Positions 16,100-25,456 of a DNA stretch of 64,000 nt are shown here, piece by piece (positions within the stretch are counted from its first letter, which is position 1; each line of letters opens with the position of its first letter). The stretch covers positions 1,178,001 through 1,242,000 of the forward strand of contig NZ_AP014936.1 of assembly GCF_002355415.1 (NCBI RefSeq), given 5' to 3'. The notes under the pieces are model-generated. The model had not been told where the DNA came from and did no database searches. It saw only the letters and a list, made by a program, of their open reading frames with translations. The DNA comes from Sulfurifustis variabilis (lineage in GTDB: Bacteria; Pseudomonadota; Gammaproteobacteria; Acidiferrobacterales; Sulfurifustaceae). The position numbers and the translations under genes are program-made.

Positions 16100-17122
16100 C
16101 TACTTGTCCAGCACCTCGATATACAGCAGCAGCGTGCGCTGGATGAAGAGGTCGTTGTCGTCGCTCATGAGGAAGAAGCGGCGGCCGTGGTGGCGGGCGA
16201 TGCCCTCGAAGTTGTCGATCTGGAACCCTTCGCTCGTGTCGAGGGTGGCGAGCGGCTCGACGGAAAGCGCGGCGTCGACGCGCGCGCCGGCGAGGCGCAG
16301 GCGTTTGAGGGCGATCGAGGAGCGCCAGAAGAGCCGGCCGTAGTCGCGCTCGAGCACGATCACCTCGCCGCCGCCGAGGCAGGCGAGCCCGACCACGCGA
16401 TTCTGGTTCTCGGCCGGGTAGCGCCAGGAGGCGCCGGTGGTGCTGTACAGCCGGTGGAATCCGGCGGGCTCGGCCTGGAGGGGCGCCTCCGGCACCGTGA
16501 GGGTCCCGAAAGCGGGGTCGTGGCACACGGCCTCGAGGCCCTTGTTCCCGTCGACGTAGGCCTCGCCGTCGCGCAGCGGCGCGGGAAGCTGGTGCTCGGC
16601 GATCGCGTAGCCGTCGGGGCGGAAGCGCACGAGGCGCGGATGGCGTTCGAAGCTCACCAGGAGCTCGGCGTCGTCCGCCCGGCCGTTGTTGCCGTTCAGG
16701 ATCTCCAGCCCCTCGGCGTCCGCGTACCGGTGCTTGAGCGGCTGGCGCGTCTTCGGGTCGCGGAGCGGGACCGCCTTGATCAGCCGCAGGTCGACGAGCG
16801 CGCCGTCGCGAAGCACCGGTTCGAGGTGAAACAGGGCGCCCTTGTCGGAAATCGCGTACAGCAGGCCGGCGTCCTCGTCCCACGCGAGGTCGGAGAGCTG
16901 CGCGAAGCGCAGGCCGTTGGCGTTGATGTTGGGGAGCGCCAGCATTCCGAGGAAGCGGATGCGGCCGATGGCCTCGCCGACCGCGAGGTTCTCCACCAGC
17001 GGGACGGGCCGCGCCTTGATGGCGATCCCGCGGTCCGCGGCCGGCGCCGCGCCGAGCAGGAGGAGCCCGGCCAGCGCGAGCGCGCGCGCACGCCGACCGC
17101 CAGCCCCCGCCGCCCGTATCAC
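16100..17122 (-). CDS. Esterase-like activity of phytase (PF13449-type) secreted protein
   Basis: The 340-aa protein has a signal peptide (MIRAAGAGGRRARALALAGLLLLGAAPA, residues 1-28). The mature part is a beta-propeller of the phytase-like esterase family. Family motifs include LSDLAWDEDAGLLYAISDKG near 77, the AEGLE segment near 140 (YADAEGLEIL), NKGLEAV near 193, and the closing FEGIARHHGRRFFLMSDDND. These periplasmic propellers are thought to hydrolyse phospho- or carboxyl-esters, but substrates are unknown. It is the last gene of the minus-strand operon that starts with yciB, 28 bp after the PPIase gene. Confidence 0.8.
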   Translation of the reverse strand: MIRAAGAGGRRARALALAGLLLLGAAPAADRGIAIKARPVPLVENLAVGEAIGRIRFLGMLALPNINANGLRFAQLSDLAWDEDAGLLYAISDKGALFHLEPVLRDGALVDLRLIKAVPLRDPKTRQPLKHRYADAEGLEILNGNNGRADDAELLVSFERHPRLVRFRPDGYAIAEHQLPAPLRDGEAYVDGNKGLEAVCHDPAFGTLTVPEAPLQAEPAGFHRLYSTTGASWRYPAENQNRVVGLACLGGGEVIVLERDYGRLFWRSSIALKRLRLAGARVDAALSVEPLATLDTSEGFQIDNFEGIARHHGRRFFLMSDDNDLFIQRTLLLYIEVLDK

Positions 17123-17150
17123 GCCGTCTTCGCGCCCGCGCCGGGGGGCG

Positions 17151-17990
17151 TCACTCGCTCGTGGTGATCTTCGCGCTGGCGCGCAGCTCCTTCACCATCT
17201 GCTCGACGTGCTCGTCCTGCAGCCGGCGCTGGAAGTTGGCGCGCGCCTGCCGGTCGCCCATGAACTCCTCGAAGGTCGGGATCTTGGCCGCGCGCGTGTT
17301 CTCGACCTTGATGACGTGCCAGCCGAAGTCGGACTTCACGGGCTCGCTCGACACCGCGCCCTTCTCGAGGCGCGACACGCCCTCGAAGAACTCCGGCACC
17401 ACCATGCCCTGATTGATCCAGCCGAGGCTGCCGCCGTTCTTGCCGGACTGCACGTCGATGGAGTGTTTCTTGGCGAGGTTCTCGAAGCTGCCCTTGCCCT
17501 TGAGCTGCTTGATGATGTCGCGCGCCTCGTCCTCGTCTTTCACGAGGATGTGCCGCACCTGGTACTCGGTTTTGTGCGTGTCCCGCACCTCCTTGTCGAA
17601 CCGGGTCTTGAGCTCGTCGTCCGTGATCGGGTTGTCCTTCAGGTTGCGGCGGATCATCGCCTGCACGAGGATGTTCTCGCGCACGCGCTTGAGCAGCGCC
17701 TGCACCTCGGGGTCCTTGTCCAGTCCGTTCGCCTCGGCCTTCTGCGCGAGCAGCACGCGGTCGATCATCTCCTTCAGGACCACCTCGCGCTCCTTCGCCT
17801 TGTCGGCGATCGGTTCGCGCGCCTGCCGGAGCTGGCGGTACTGCTCGAGCTCGGTCTCGGTGATGGGCTGGCCGTTGACCGTGGCGAGCACCTTGCTGTC
17901 GTCGATCGTGTCCGCCTGGCGCTCGCAGGCGGCGAGCGCGACCAGGCCGGCGACGAGCGCGAGCGCGACGGTTGCGGTACGTAGCGACAT
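17151..17990 (-). CDS. Parvulin-type peptidyl-prolyl isomerase, lipoprotein
   Basis: This 279-aa PpiC/PrsA-like foldase has a lipoprotein signal (ALVAGLVALAAC; lipobox LAAC at residues 18-21). An N-terminal SurA-like helical chaperone region (about 35-135) precedes a parvulin domain at about 140-235. That domain shows YQVRHILVKDEDEARDI, FENLAKKHSIDVQSGKNGGSLGWI and SEPVKSDFGWHVIKVE. It should help outer-membrane or secreted proteins fold. It sits between bolA and the esterase-like gene in an envelope-associated operon. Confidence 0.85.
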   Translation of the reverse strand: MSLRTATVALALVAGLVALAACERQADTIDDSKVLATVNGQPITETELEQYRQLRQAREPIADKAKEREVVLKEMIDRVLLAQKAEANGLDKDPEVQALLKRVRENILVQAMIRRNLKDNPITDDELKTRFDKEVRDTHKTEYQVRHILVKDEDEARDIIKQLKGKGSFENLAKKHSIDVQSGKNGGSLGWINQGMVVPEFFEGVSRLEKGAVSSEPVKSDFGWHVIKVENTRAAKIPTFEEFMGDRQARANFQRRLQDEHVEQMVKELRASAKITTSE

Positions 17991-18020
17991 GGGAGTTCCC
18001 TGTTGAATGAGTTGTAGGAG

Positions 18021-18290
18021 TCAGATTTCGTCGGGCGCGAGCGCCGTGATGCGCACCGCGTGCACCTCGCGCTTCATCAGGTCCCCGAGCGCCTGGTACA
18101 CCAGCCGGTGGCGGGCGAGCGTCGGCTGACCTTCGAACCGGGCCGATACGATCGTGACGGCGTAGTGGCCGCCGCCGGACTTCGCGCCTTCGTGGCCCGC
18201 GTGCTCCGCGCTCTCGTCGGCGACCTCAAGGCTCTCGGGCGCGAGCGCCTCGCGCAGGCGCGATTCGATGCGCGCGACGCGGTCGTTCAC
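18021..18290 (-). CDS. bolA: BolA family transcriptional/Fe-S regulator
   Basis: The 89-aa protein starts at GTG 18290, which overlaps the stop of yciI (GTGA). It has the BolA fold: [30 protein letters not shown], then [30 protein letters not shown], and an HAVRITAL ending. BolA proteins pair with monothiol glutaredoxins and influence cell morphology and Fe-S handling. The position between yciI and a SurA/PpiC-like foldase behind yciB is a typical gammaproteobacterial arrangement. Confidence 0.85.
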   Translation of the reverse strand: MNDRVARIESRLREALAPESLEVADESAEHAGHEGAKSGGGHYAVTIVSARFEGQPTLARHRLVYQALGDLMKREVHAVRITALAPDEI

Positions 18291-18586
18291 GGCAGCACCT
18301 TGCGGAACGGCTCGACGCTCACGCGGGCGTACACGCCGGCCTCCATGTAGGGGTCCTCGGCCGCCCAGCGCTCGGCCTCGGCCAGCGAGGCGAACTCGGC
18401 GACGATCAGGCTCCCGGAGAAGCCGGCCGGGCCGGGGTCCTCGGCGTCGATCGCCGGGATCGGGCCGGCGAGCACCAGCCGGCCTTCGTCGCGCAGGCGT
18501 TCGAGGCGCGCCAAGTGCGCGGGACGCGCCGCCTTGCGCTTGGGCAGGCTGTCGTCGCCGTCGGTGCCCTTGATCACGTAGAGCAT
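18287..18586 (-). CDS. yciI: YciI family protein
   Basis: The 99-aa protein has the YciI ferredoxin-like fold: [25 protein letters not shown], the His-Asp pair region ([22 protein letters not shown]), then the AE.W...DPY motif as [24 protein letters not shown]. YciI-like proteins are small cytoplasmic enzymes related to muconolactone isomerases and dehydrochlorinases, with unclear substrate. It is coupled at both ends: its ATG overlaps the yciB stop (TGATG), and its stop overlaps the bolA start. Confidence 0.85.
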   Translation of the reverse strand: MLYVIKGTDGDDSLPKRKAARPAHLARLERLRDEGRLVLAGPIPAIDAEDPGPAGFSGSLIVAEFASLAEAERWAAEDPYMEAGVYARVSVEPFRKVLP

Positions 18587-19164
18587 CAGGAGGCGGAAGC
18601 GTCCTTGTCGGGCTTTTCGATGATGTGCCGTGCCATGAGCGCGCCCTGCAGCAGGGTGAAGGCGAGCGTGATGCCCAGCAGGCCGAAGACCTTGAAGTTG
18701 ACCCAGATCTCCTGGCGCGCGGCGGGCTCGAGATCCAGACCATAATAGAAGGCCACGTAGAGATTGAGCCCGCCGAGGGCCGCGAAGAACACGCCCCAGC
18801 TCAGGTTCTGGCGCGCCCAGACGGCCGGCGGGAGGCTGATCTGGGCGCCGAGGATGCGCTCGATCGCGGTCTTGCGGCCGACCCACTGGCTGCCGAGCAC
18901 CAGCGCGGCGAGGATCCAGTAGACCAGGGTCGGCTTCCACTTGATGAAGGTGTCGTCCTGGAGCAGGAGCGTCAGGCCGCCGAAGACCGCGAGCACGCCG
19001 AGCGTCACGAGGTGCATGGTCTCGAAGCGGCGGTGTCTGAGCCAGAAGCTCCCGACCTGCACGAACGACGCGGCGATCGCCACCGCGGTGGCGACGTAGA
19101 TGCCGTAGAGCTTGAACGCCGCGAAGAACAGCAGCAGCGGGAAAAGATCGTACAGGAATTTCAT
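18586..19164 (-). CDS. yciB: Inner-membrane-spanning septation protein YciB (IspZ)
   Basis: This 192-aa protein has about five membrane helices. Family motifs are [18 protein letters not shown] at the start, [28 protein letters not shown] near 90, and [19 protein letters not shown] near 140. YciB takes part in septation and envelope integrity in enterobacteria. It is the first gene of the minus-strand operon yciB-yciI-bolA-ppiC-esterase. The last codon overlaps the yciI ATG. Confidence 0.9.
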   Translation of the reverse strand: MKFLYDLFPLLLFFAAFKLYGIYVATAVAIAASFVQVGSFWLRHRRFETMHLVTLGVLAVFGGLTLLLQDDTFIKWKPTLVYWILAALVLGSQWVGRKTAIERILGAQISLPPAVWARQNLSWGVFFAALGGLNLYVAFYYGLDLEPAARQEIWVNFKVFGLLGITLAFTLLQGALMARHIIEKPDKDASAS

Positions 19165-19253
19165 AGAGTTAGACGGACGGCGGACGCCACGTATTGTCGC
19201 ACCAAGGCCCGCGGGGTGGCAACCGAACGGGGGCGGGGGCGACGATCCCCACT

Positions 19254-19991
19254 TCAGTGCATGGTTCGGCGGGTGAAGCGGTCGAAGTAGCGGGCCATGA
19301 CCGCCCGCACGTGCGGCGGGTAGTTCAGCTCGTCCATCTGCTGCATGCCTTCGGCGAAAAACTGCGCGGCGTGGTCCGGAAAAAAGCGCGCCAGCTCCTC
19401 GAACACCTCCTCCATGAGCTCCGGGTTGTGCGAGCGGGTGGCGACGATCCCGCGGTTCAGGTTGAGCACCAGCCAGGGGCGTCCGGGGTTGCCCTTCTCC
19501 AGATCCTGCTTGATCAGCTTCGAGCTCGACCGGACGATGCGGGTCATGAAGCGCGTCAGCGCCTCGAGCTGCTCCGGTTCGCGCGTGCGGTTGGCGTAGT
19601 GCGCGAGGGCGTCCACGATCGGCTCGAGGGTACGTATCTCGCCCTCGTGGCGCACGATCCAGTCCGTGAAGGAGAGCACCACGCTGTCGAAATCCCGGTC
19701 GAACTCGCGCAGCTCGAGCTGCTGCGCCCATGTCATGAGATCCGTCAGGAGGGTGAGGCCGTAGTCGCCTAGCTGGCTCACGTCGTCCGAGGCGATCGGC
19801 CCGGTCTCGCCCTGCTCGCGGTCCACCTTGGTGCTGATGGCGAAGAACTGGTCGATCCCGGCGTCCAGCTGGGCGGGCGTCACCTGGTGGGTGGTCGCCG
19901 GGCGGCGCGCTTCGTAGGCCCCGAGGACGGCCTGGGCGGCCTGCTTGTAGCGCCGCGCGGCATCGGCGAGACTTACGGCGACGGGGTTCAT
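19254..19991 (-). CDS. Conserved hypothetical helical protein
   Basis: The predicted 245-aa soluble, almost wholly helical protein has no signal peptide. It starts MNPVAVSLADAARRYKQAAQ and contains ELREFDRDFDSVVLSFTDWIVRHEG near 95-120. ATG 19991 is preferred over the adjacent GTG 19994. The upstream bases share a divergent promoter with the PHP phosphoesterase gene. I do not recognise the family; homologues seem to follow the yciB cluster in purple-sulfur-type gammaproteobacteria. A scaffold or regulatory role cannot be excluded. Confidence 0.65.
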   Translation of the reverse strand: MNPVAVSLADAARRYKQAAQAVLGAYEARRPATTHQVTPAQLDAGIDQFFAISTKVDREQGETGPIASDDVSQLGDYGLTLLTDLMTWAQQLELREFDRDFDSVVLSFTDWIVRHEGEIRTLEPIVDALAHYANRTREPEQLEALTRFMTRIVRSSSKLIKQDLEKGNPGRPWLVLNLNRGIVATRSHNPELMEEVFEELARFFPDHAAQFFAEGMQQMDELNYPPHVRAVMARYFDRFTRRTMH

Positions 19992-20019
19992 CACGGGGTT
20001 GGCCGAGGCGATGGAGCTT

Positions 20020-20027
20020 ACTATAAC
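20020..20027. promoter_or_regulatory. Overlapping back-to-back -10 elements (divergent promoter)
   Basis: The octamer ACTATAAC reads TATAAC on the plus strand and TATAGT on the minus strand. TTGGCC lies 17 bp upstream for the plus direction (19999-20004), and CTGAAA 18 bp upstream for the minus direction (20044-20049). Predicted starts leave leaders of about 20 nt to ATG 20055 and ATG 19991. It is a prediction from spacing only. Confidence 0.5.
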
Positions 20028-20054
20028 CCGTCGGCGGCCCCCATTTCAGCGCCA

Positions 20055-20903
20055 ATGTCTTCCAGCATCGATCTGCATACCCATACGGTGTGCTCGGACG
20101 GCACGCTTACGCCGGCCGAGCTGGTCGAGCGCGCGCACGCCGCGGCGGTGCGGGTGCTCGCGCTCACCGATCACGACGCCACCGACGGCCTCGCCGAGGC
20201 CTCGCGGGCGGCGGCCGAGCGCGGTCTCGCGCTGGTTCCCGGCGTGGAGGTGTCGGTCACCTGGCAGCGTCAGACGGTCCACGTCGTCGGGCTCGGGATC
20301 GACGACGGCAACGAGCCGCTTCAGCGCGGCCTCGCGCGGCTGCGCGAGTTCCGCGGCTGGCGCGCGCAGGAGATCGACCGCCGGCTGCGCAAGAAGAACA
20401 TCCACGGCGCCTTCGAGCACGTCCGCGCCAATGTGAAGGGCGCGATCCTCTCGCGCACGCATTTCGCGCGCTTCCTCGTGAGCCAGGGCTACGTGCGCGA
20501 CATGGGGCAGGCGTTCAGGCAGTACCTGGCGCGCGGCAAACCGGCCCACGTCCCCGGTCAATGGGCTTCGCTCGAGGAGGCCGTGGCCTGGATCGGCGGC
20601 GCAGGCGGCACCGCGGTCATCGCGCATCCGGCGCGCTACAAGTTCACGTCGGGCAAGCTCAGGCGTCTGCTCAACGAGTTCAAGGAATGCGGCGGGCGCG
20701 CGATCGAGGTGGTGTCCGGAAGCCACGCGCCTCAGGAGAACGCGCAGTTCGGGCACATCGCGGGAGAGCACGGCCTGCTCGGCTCGCTCGGCTCGGACTA
20801 TCACGGACCGGAGAATCCGTGGGTCGACCTCGGCCGGTTGCCGGCGCTTCCCGACGGTTGCACGCCGGTCTGGCACGAGTGGGACCTGGAAAACCGGCGA
20901 TAA
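20055..20903 (+). CDS. PHP-domain phosphoesterase (RNase AM / YciV family)
   Basis: The 282-aa PHP protein has metal-binding motifs IDLHTHTVCSDG at residues 5-16, LTDHDATDG near 37, and PGVEVSV near 63. Further motifs are IAHPARYKF near 196, VVSGSH near 220 and GSDYHGP near 250. It matches the YciV/TrpH group, a 5'-3' exonuclease that matures 5' ends of rRNA and degrades short RNA in E. coli. It begins the plus-strand core block leading to yciO and trpS, an order also seen in enterobacteria (trpH-yciO). Confidence 0.85.
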   Translation: MSSSIDLHTHTVCSDGTLTPAELVERAHAAAVRVLALTDHDATDGLAEASRAAAERGLALVPGVEVSVTWQRQTVHVVGLGIDDGNEPLQRGLARLREFRGWRAQEIDRRLRKKNIHGAFEHVRANVKGAILSRTHFARFLVSQGYVRDMGQAFRQYLARGKPAHVPGQWASLEEAVAWIGGAGGTAVIAHPARYKFTSGKLRRLLNEFKECGGRAIEVVSGSHAPQENAQFGHIAGEHGLLGSLGSDYHGPENPWVDLGRLPALPDGCTPVWHEWDLENRR

Positions 20904-21039
20904 ACCGCCGATCGCGCATGCGCGATCGCCGGGAATGGGGGTTTCACGGTATCGCGAGTCATCCGTCCGCATAAGTAACATTCGCTCTCCGTCGCCCGCG
21001 CGAGGCGCGCGAGAGAAGAACGACCGACGGCTTTTGATC

Positions 21040-21684
21040 ATGGCGCAATATTTTCAGATACACCCGGACAACCCGCAGCCGCGGCTCATCAAGCGCGCGG
21101 TCGAGATCGTGCGCGACGGCGGCGTCATCGTCTATCCGACCGATTCGAGCTACGCGATCGGGTGCCACATCGGCGACAAGCAGGCGATGGAGCGCGTCCG
21201 CCGCATCCGCCGGCTCGACGACCGCCACAACTTCACGCTGGTCTGCCGCGATTTGTCCGAGGTGGCCCTGTACGCGCGCCTCGGCAACGTCGATTACCGC
21301 ATCCTGCGCGCCTACACCCCCGGGCCCTATACCTTTATATTGCCCGCGACCCGCGAGGTGCCCCGGCGCCTGCAGAACCCCCGCCGGCGCACCATCGGCC
21401 TGCGGGTGCCGGACCACGCGATCGCGCAGGCGCTGCTCGCCGAGCTGCGCGAGCCGCTCATGAGCGTGACGCTCATCCTTCCCGGCGAGACCGTGCCCAT
21501 GAACGACCCCGAGGAGATCCGCGAGCGGCTCGAGCACCAGGTCGATCTCGTCATCGACGGCGGGCAGTGCGCGCTGGACCCGACCACGGTGGTGATGCTC
21601 GACAACGGGCTGGTCGAGGTCCGCCGGCGGGGGCGGGGCGACATCGCCGCGCTGACCGGCGAGGGGATTGCGCAGGGCGCGTGA
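21040..21684 (+). CDS. yciO: YciO, Sua5/YrdC-family protein
   Basis: The 214-aa single-domain YrdC-fold protein shows GGVIVYPTDSSYAIGCHIGDKQAMER, where TDSSYA replaces the TETVYG-type loop of TsaC. It also has YTPGPYTFILPATREVPRRL and IGLRVPDHAIAQALL. YciO is the paralogue of TsaC (threonylcarbamoyl-AMP synthase) and has weak or no activity in tRNA t6A synthesis. No Shine-Dalgarno is obvious before ATG 21040. It follows the PHP gene as in E. coli. Confidence 0.85.
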   Translation: MAQYFQIHPDNPQPRLIKRAVEIVRDGGVIVYPTDSSYAIGCHIGDKQAMERVRRIRRLDDRHNFTLVCRDLSEVALYARLGNVDYRILRAYTPGPYTFILPATREVPRRLQNPRRRTIGLRVPDHAIAQALLAELREPLMSVTLILPGETVPMNDPEEIRERLEHQVDLVIDGGQCALDPTTVVMLDNGLVEVRRRGRGDIAALTGEGIAQGA

Positions 21685-21754
21685 GCCGTTTTCTCCCGGC
21701 TTTTCGCCTTCCCGCGCGATTTCCGGGTTAATTCAAGTGCCCGCCGTGCCCTGA

Positions 21755-21768
21755 TATACTGCCGGGCA
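21755..21768 (+). promoter_or_regulatory. Extended -10 promoter placed for a leaderless mRNA
   Basis: TGATATACT (TG plus a near-consensus TATACT at 21755-21760) stands 8 bases before ATG 21769. A start site about 7 bases after the -10 would put the first nucleotide within one or two bases of the ATG, and no Shine-Dalgarno is present. The -35 position (TTCAAG) is poor, which suits an extended -10. Confidence 0.55.
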
Positions 21769-22437
21769 ATGTTCGGTTTAACCCTGCCTCAGTTCATCGC
21801 CGTCGCCGTACTCCCTCTCCTCTTCGCCATCACCGTCCACGAAGCGGCCCATGGGTGGGCGGCGAAACGCCTCGGCGACCCGACGGCGCAGCGGCTGGGG
21901 CGGCTCACGCTCAACCCGATCAAGCACATCGATCCGTTCGGCACCGTGCTGGTGCCGGGGCTGCTGCTGCTGTTCGGCGGCTTCATCTTCGGGTGGGCCA
22001 AGCCCGTGCCCGTGACCTGGGAGAACCTCAGGCAGCCGAAGCGCGACATGGCGCTCGTCGCGGCGGCGGGACCGGGGGCGAACCTGCTGATGGCGCTCCT
22101 CTGGGCGCTCGTCGCCAAGGCCGGGGCGCTCCTGCCCGATACCCTTTACTGGGCCGGAACGCCGATGCAGTACATGGGTCAGTTCGGCATCCTCATCAAC
22201 GCCGTGCTGATGGTGCTGAACCTCCTGCCGCTGCCTCCGCTCGACGGCGGGCGCGTGGCGGTCGGGCTGCTGCCCGGACGGTATGCCTGGCAGCTCAGCC
22301 GGGTCGAACCCTACGGCTTCTTCATTCTCCTCGCGCTGCTCTTCATCCCGGTCGGAGGTCAGAGCGTGCTTCGCATGATACTCGCGCCGCCGGTCACGCT
22401 CGTGCACCGCATGGTGAGCGGCCTTGCCGGCCTCTGA
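21769..22437 (+). CDS. M50 site-2-type membrane metalloprotease
   Basis: The 222-aa membrane protein belongs to the M50 family. Helix 1 has the zinc site HEAAHGW (HExxH) at residues 25-31. The second zinc motif is NLLPLPPLDGGRV near 152-164, with the Asp ligand. It lacks PDZ domains, unlike RseP, and belongs to the short FtsW-like/YwhC group of site-2 proteases. It probably cleaves transmembrane segments; the substrate is unknown. It is three bases upstream of trpS, a common neighbourhood in gammaproteobacteria. Confidence 0.9.
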   Translation: MFGLTLPQFIAVAVLPLLFAITVHEAAHGWAAKRLGDPTAQRLGRLTLNPIKHIDPFGTVLVPGLLLLFGGFIFGWAKPVPVTWENLRQPKRDMALVAAAGPGANLLMALLWALVAKAGALLPDTLYWAGTPMQYMGQFGILINAVLMVLNLLPLPPLDGGRVAVGLLPGRYAWQLSRVEPYGFFILLALLFIPVGGQSVLRMILAPPVTLVHRMVSGLAGL

Positions 22438-22440
22438 TCG

Positions 22441-23661
22441 ATGAGCGCGGTCCTCCCCGGCCTGCCGGCCCGCGTGCTCTCCGGAATGCGCCCCACGGGG
22501 CGCCTGCACCTCGGCCACTATCACGGCGTGCTCAGGAACTGGGTGCGGCTGCAGAGCGAGTACGACTGCTTCTTCTTCGTCGCCGACTGGCACGCGCTCA
22601 CCACCCACTACGAGACGCCGCAGGTGATCGAGGAGTCCGTGTGGGACATGGTCATCGACTGGCTCGCGTCCGGCGTCGACCCCTCCGCCGCGACGCTCTT
22701 CATCCAGTCGCGCGTGCCGCAGCATGCCGAGCTGCATACGCTGCTCTCCATGATCACGCCGCTCCCCTGGCTGGAGCGGGTGCCGACCTACAAGGACCAG
22801 CAGGCGCAGCTCAAGGACAAGGACCTCGGGACCTACGGCTTCCTGGGCTACCCGCTGCTCCAGAGCGCTGATATCCTCATCTACCGTGCGTCGTTCGTCC
22901 CGGTCGGAGAGGATCAGGTGCCGCACGTGGAACTCACCCGCGAGGTGGCGCGCCGGTTCAACCACCTCTACGGCCGCGAGCCCGGCTACGAAGAGCGGGC
23001 GGAGGAGGCCGTTCAGAAGATGGGCAAGAAGAACGCGAAGCTCTACCGCGAGCTGCGCGAGGCGTATCTCGAGCGCGGCGACCACGACGCGCTCGATCGC
23101 GCCCGGGCGCTCCTCGATCAGCAGAAGAACATCACGATCGGCGACAAGGAGCGGCTGTTCGGTTTCCTCGAGGGCGGCGGCAAGATGATCCTGCCCGAGC
23201 CCGAGCCGCTGCTGACGCCGTCGGCCAAGATGCCCGGCCTCGACGGCCGCAAGATGTCGAAGTCCTACGACAACGTCATCTCGCTGCGGGACGCCCCCGC
23301 CGACGTGGAGAAAAAGCTCAAGACGATGCCGACCGATCCCGCGCGCGTGCGCCGCACCGACCCGGGCGATCCCGACAAGTGCCCGGTGTGGCAGTTTCAC
23401 CTCGTGTACTCGGACGACAAGACGAAGGCCTGGGTGCGCGAGGGCTGCACGACCGCCGGGATCGGGTGCCTCGAGTGCAAGCAGCCCGTGGTGAACGCGG
23501 TGCTCGAGGAGCTGAGGCCCATACAGGCGCGGGCCGCCGAGTACGGGCGCGATCCGGCGACGGTCCGCAACATCATCGCCGACGGCACGCGCCGCGCGCG
23601 CGACATCGCGGAGGAGACCCTGGTGGAGGTACGCAACAGCATGGGATTGGGGTACGCATGA
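22441..23661 (+). CDS. trpS: Tryptophanyl-tRNA synthetase
   Basis: This 406-aa class I aminoacyl-tRNA synthetase charges tRNA-Trp. The HIGH-type motif is in GMRPTGRLHLGHYHG at residues 16-30, and the KMSKS loop is GRKMSKSYDN near 270. The tryptophan site region GEDQVPHVELTRE lies near 156. At about 400 aa it is the long bacterial form (E. coli is 334 aa), with an insertion between about 185 and 250. Its TGA overlaps the scpA ATG (ATGA). Confidence 0.95.
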   Translation: MSAVLPGLPARVLSGMRPTGRLHLGHYHGVLRNWVRLQSEYDCFFFVADWHALTTHYETPQVIEESVWDMVIDWLASGVDPSAATLFIQSRVPQHAELHTLLSMITPLPWLERVPTYKDQQAQLKDKDLGTYGFLGYPLLQSADILIYRASFVPVGEDQVPHVELTREVARRFNHLYGREPGYEERAEEAVQKMGKKNAKLYRELREAYLERGDHDALDRARALLDQQKNITIGDKERLFGFLEGGGKMILPEPEPLLTPSAKMPGLDGRKMSKSYDNVISLRDAPADVEKKLKTMPTDPARVRRTDPGDPDKCPVWQFHLVYSDDKTKAWVREGCTTAGIGCLECKQPVVNAVLEELRPIQARAAEYGRDPATVRNIIADGTRRARDIAEETLVEVRNSMGLGYA

Positions 23662-24472
23662 GCGAGAACGAAGCCGGGAGCGGGGCCGACACGATCGCCG
23701 CGCCCGAGCGAATCGCGCTGGTGCGCGGCGAGGCGATCACGGAGCTGCCGCAGGACCTCTACATCCCGCCCGAGGCGCTCGAGGTGTTCCTCGAGACCTT
23801 CACCGGGCCGCTCGACCTGCTGCTCTACCTCATCCGCAAGCAGAACCTCGACATCCTCGACATCCCGATCGCCGAGATCACGCGCCAGTACATGGGCTAC
23901 ATCGAGATCATGCAGGAGCTCCGGCTCGAGCTCGCGGCGGAGTACCTGCTCATGGCCGCCATGCTCGCCGAGATCAAGTCGCGCATGCTGCTGCCGCGGC
24001 CCGAGACCGCCGCGGCCGAGGAGGCCGATCCGCGCGCCGAGCTGATACGCCGGCTCCAGGAGTACGAGCGCTACCGCAAGGCGGCCGAGGACATCGACCG
24101 GCTGCCGCGGATGGGCCGCGACATCCACCTCGTCGTCACGGACGCGAGCCACCTCGCGCGCGAGAAGCCGCAGCCGAACATCGCGATGCACGAGCTGCTC
24201 GACGCCTTCCGGCAGGTGCTCGAGCGCGCGGCGCTCTACCGGCACCACCGCGTGAAGCTCGAGCCGCTGTCCGTGCGCGAGCGCATGACCGAGATCCTCG
24301 GGCGCATCAACAGCGAGGAGTTCTCGACCTTCGAATCGCTCTTCAATCCGCGCGAGGGCCGCCTGGGTCTGGTCGTGACCTTCATGGCGGTGCTCGAGCT
24401 CATCAAGGAGGCCCTGGTCGTCGTGATCCAGCAGGAACCCTACGCACCCATCCACGTGAAGGCGGCGGCGTG

Positions 24473-24473
<1 letters not shown>
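23658..24473 (+). CDS. scpA: Segregation and condensation protein A
   Basis: The 271-aa kleisin subunit of the SMC-ScpAB condensin complex bridges SMC heads and compacts DNA. Family motifs are FTGPLDLLLYLIRKQNLDILDIPI near 45-68, EYLLMAAMLAEIKSRMLLPR near 95, and the C-terminal winged-helix segment FNPREGRLGLVVTFMAVLELIK. The first 35 residues are an acidic extension. It is translationally coupled to both trpS and scpB. Confidence 0.95.
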
Positions 24474-25240
<767 letters not shown>

Positions 25241-25270
25241 GCCGCCGCGCATGAGTACGGCACCGTGCTT

Positions 25271-25376
25271 CCTCCCCCTCTCCCCCGAAAGGGGGAGAGG
25301 GACGGGGTGAGGGGGTGTCGACGCGGGTATCGCCCTCACCCCTGCCCGCTCCCGCAAGCGGGAGAGGGAGAGAGCG
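25271..25376. repeat. Palindromic intergenic repeat, two inverted units
   Basis: Two GC hairpins, CCCTCTCCCCC-gaaa-GGGGGAGAGGG and GCTCCC-gcaa-GCGGGAGAGGG, lie in the scpB-rluB gap. Related units occur at 30681-30714, 35101-35139, 35167-35207, 35561-35600, 61041-61080 and 61292-61330. Confidence 0.75.
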
Positions 25377-25456
25377 ACAGGCAACTGCGCGGAATGGCTC
25401 ACCCTCGGCGCGGCGCCTGGCTCGAGCAGTGTGTGTCTCGGTAGGACATCGATAGC

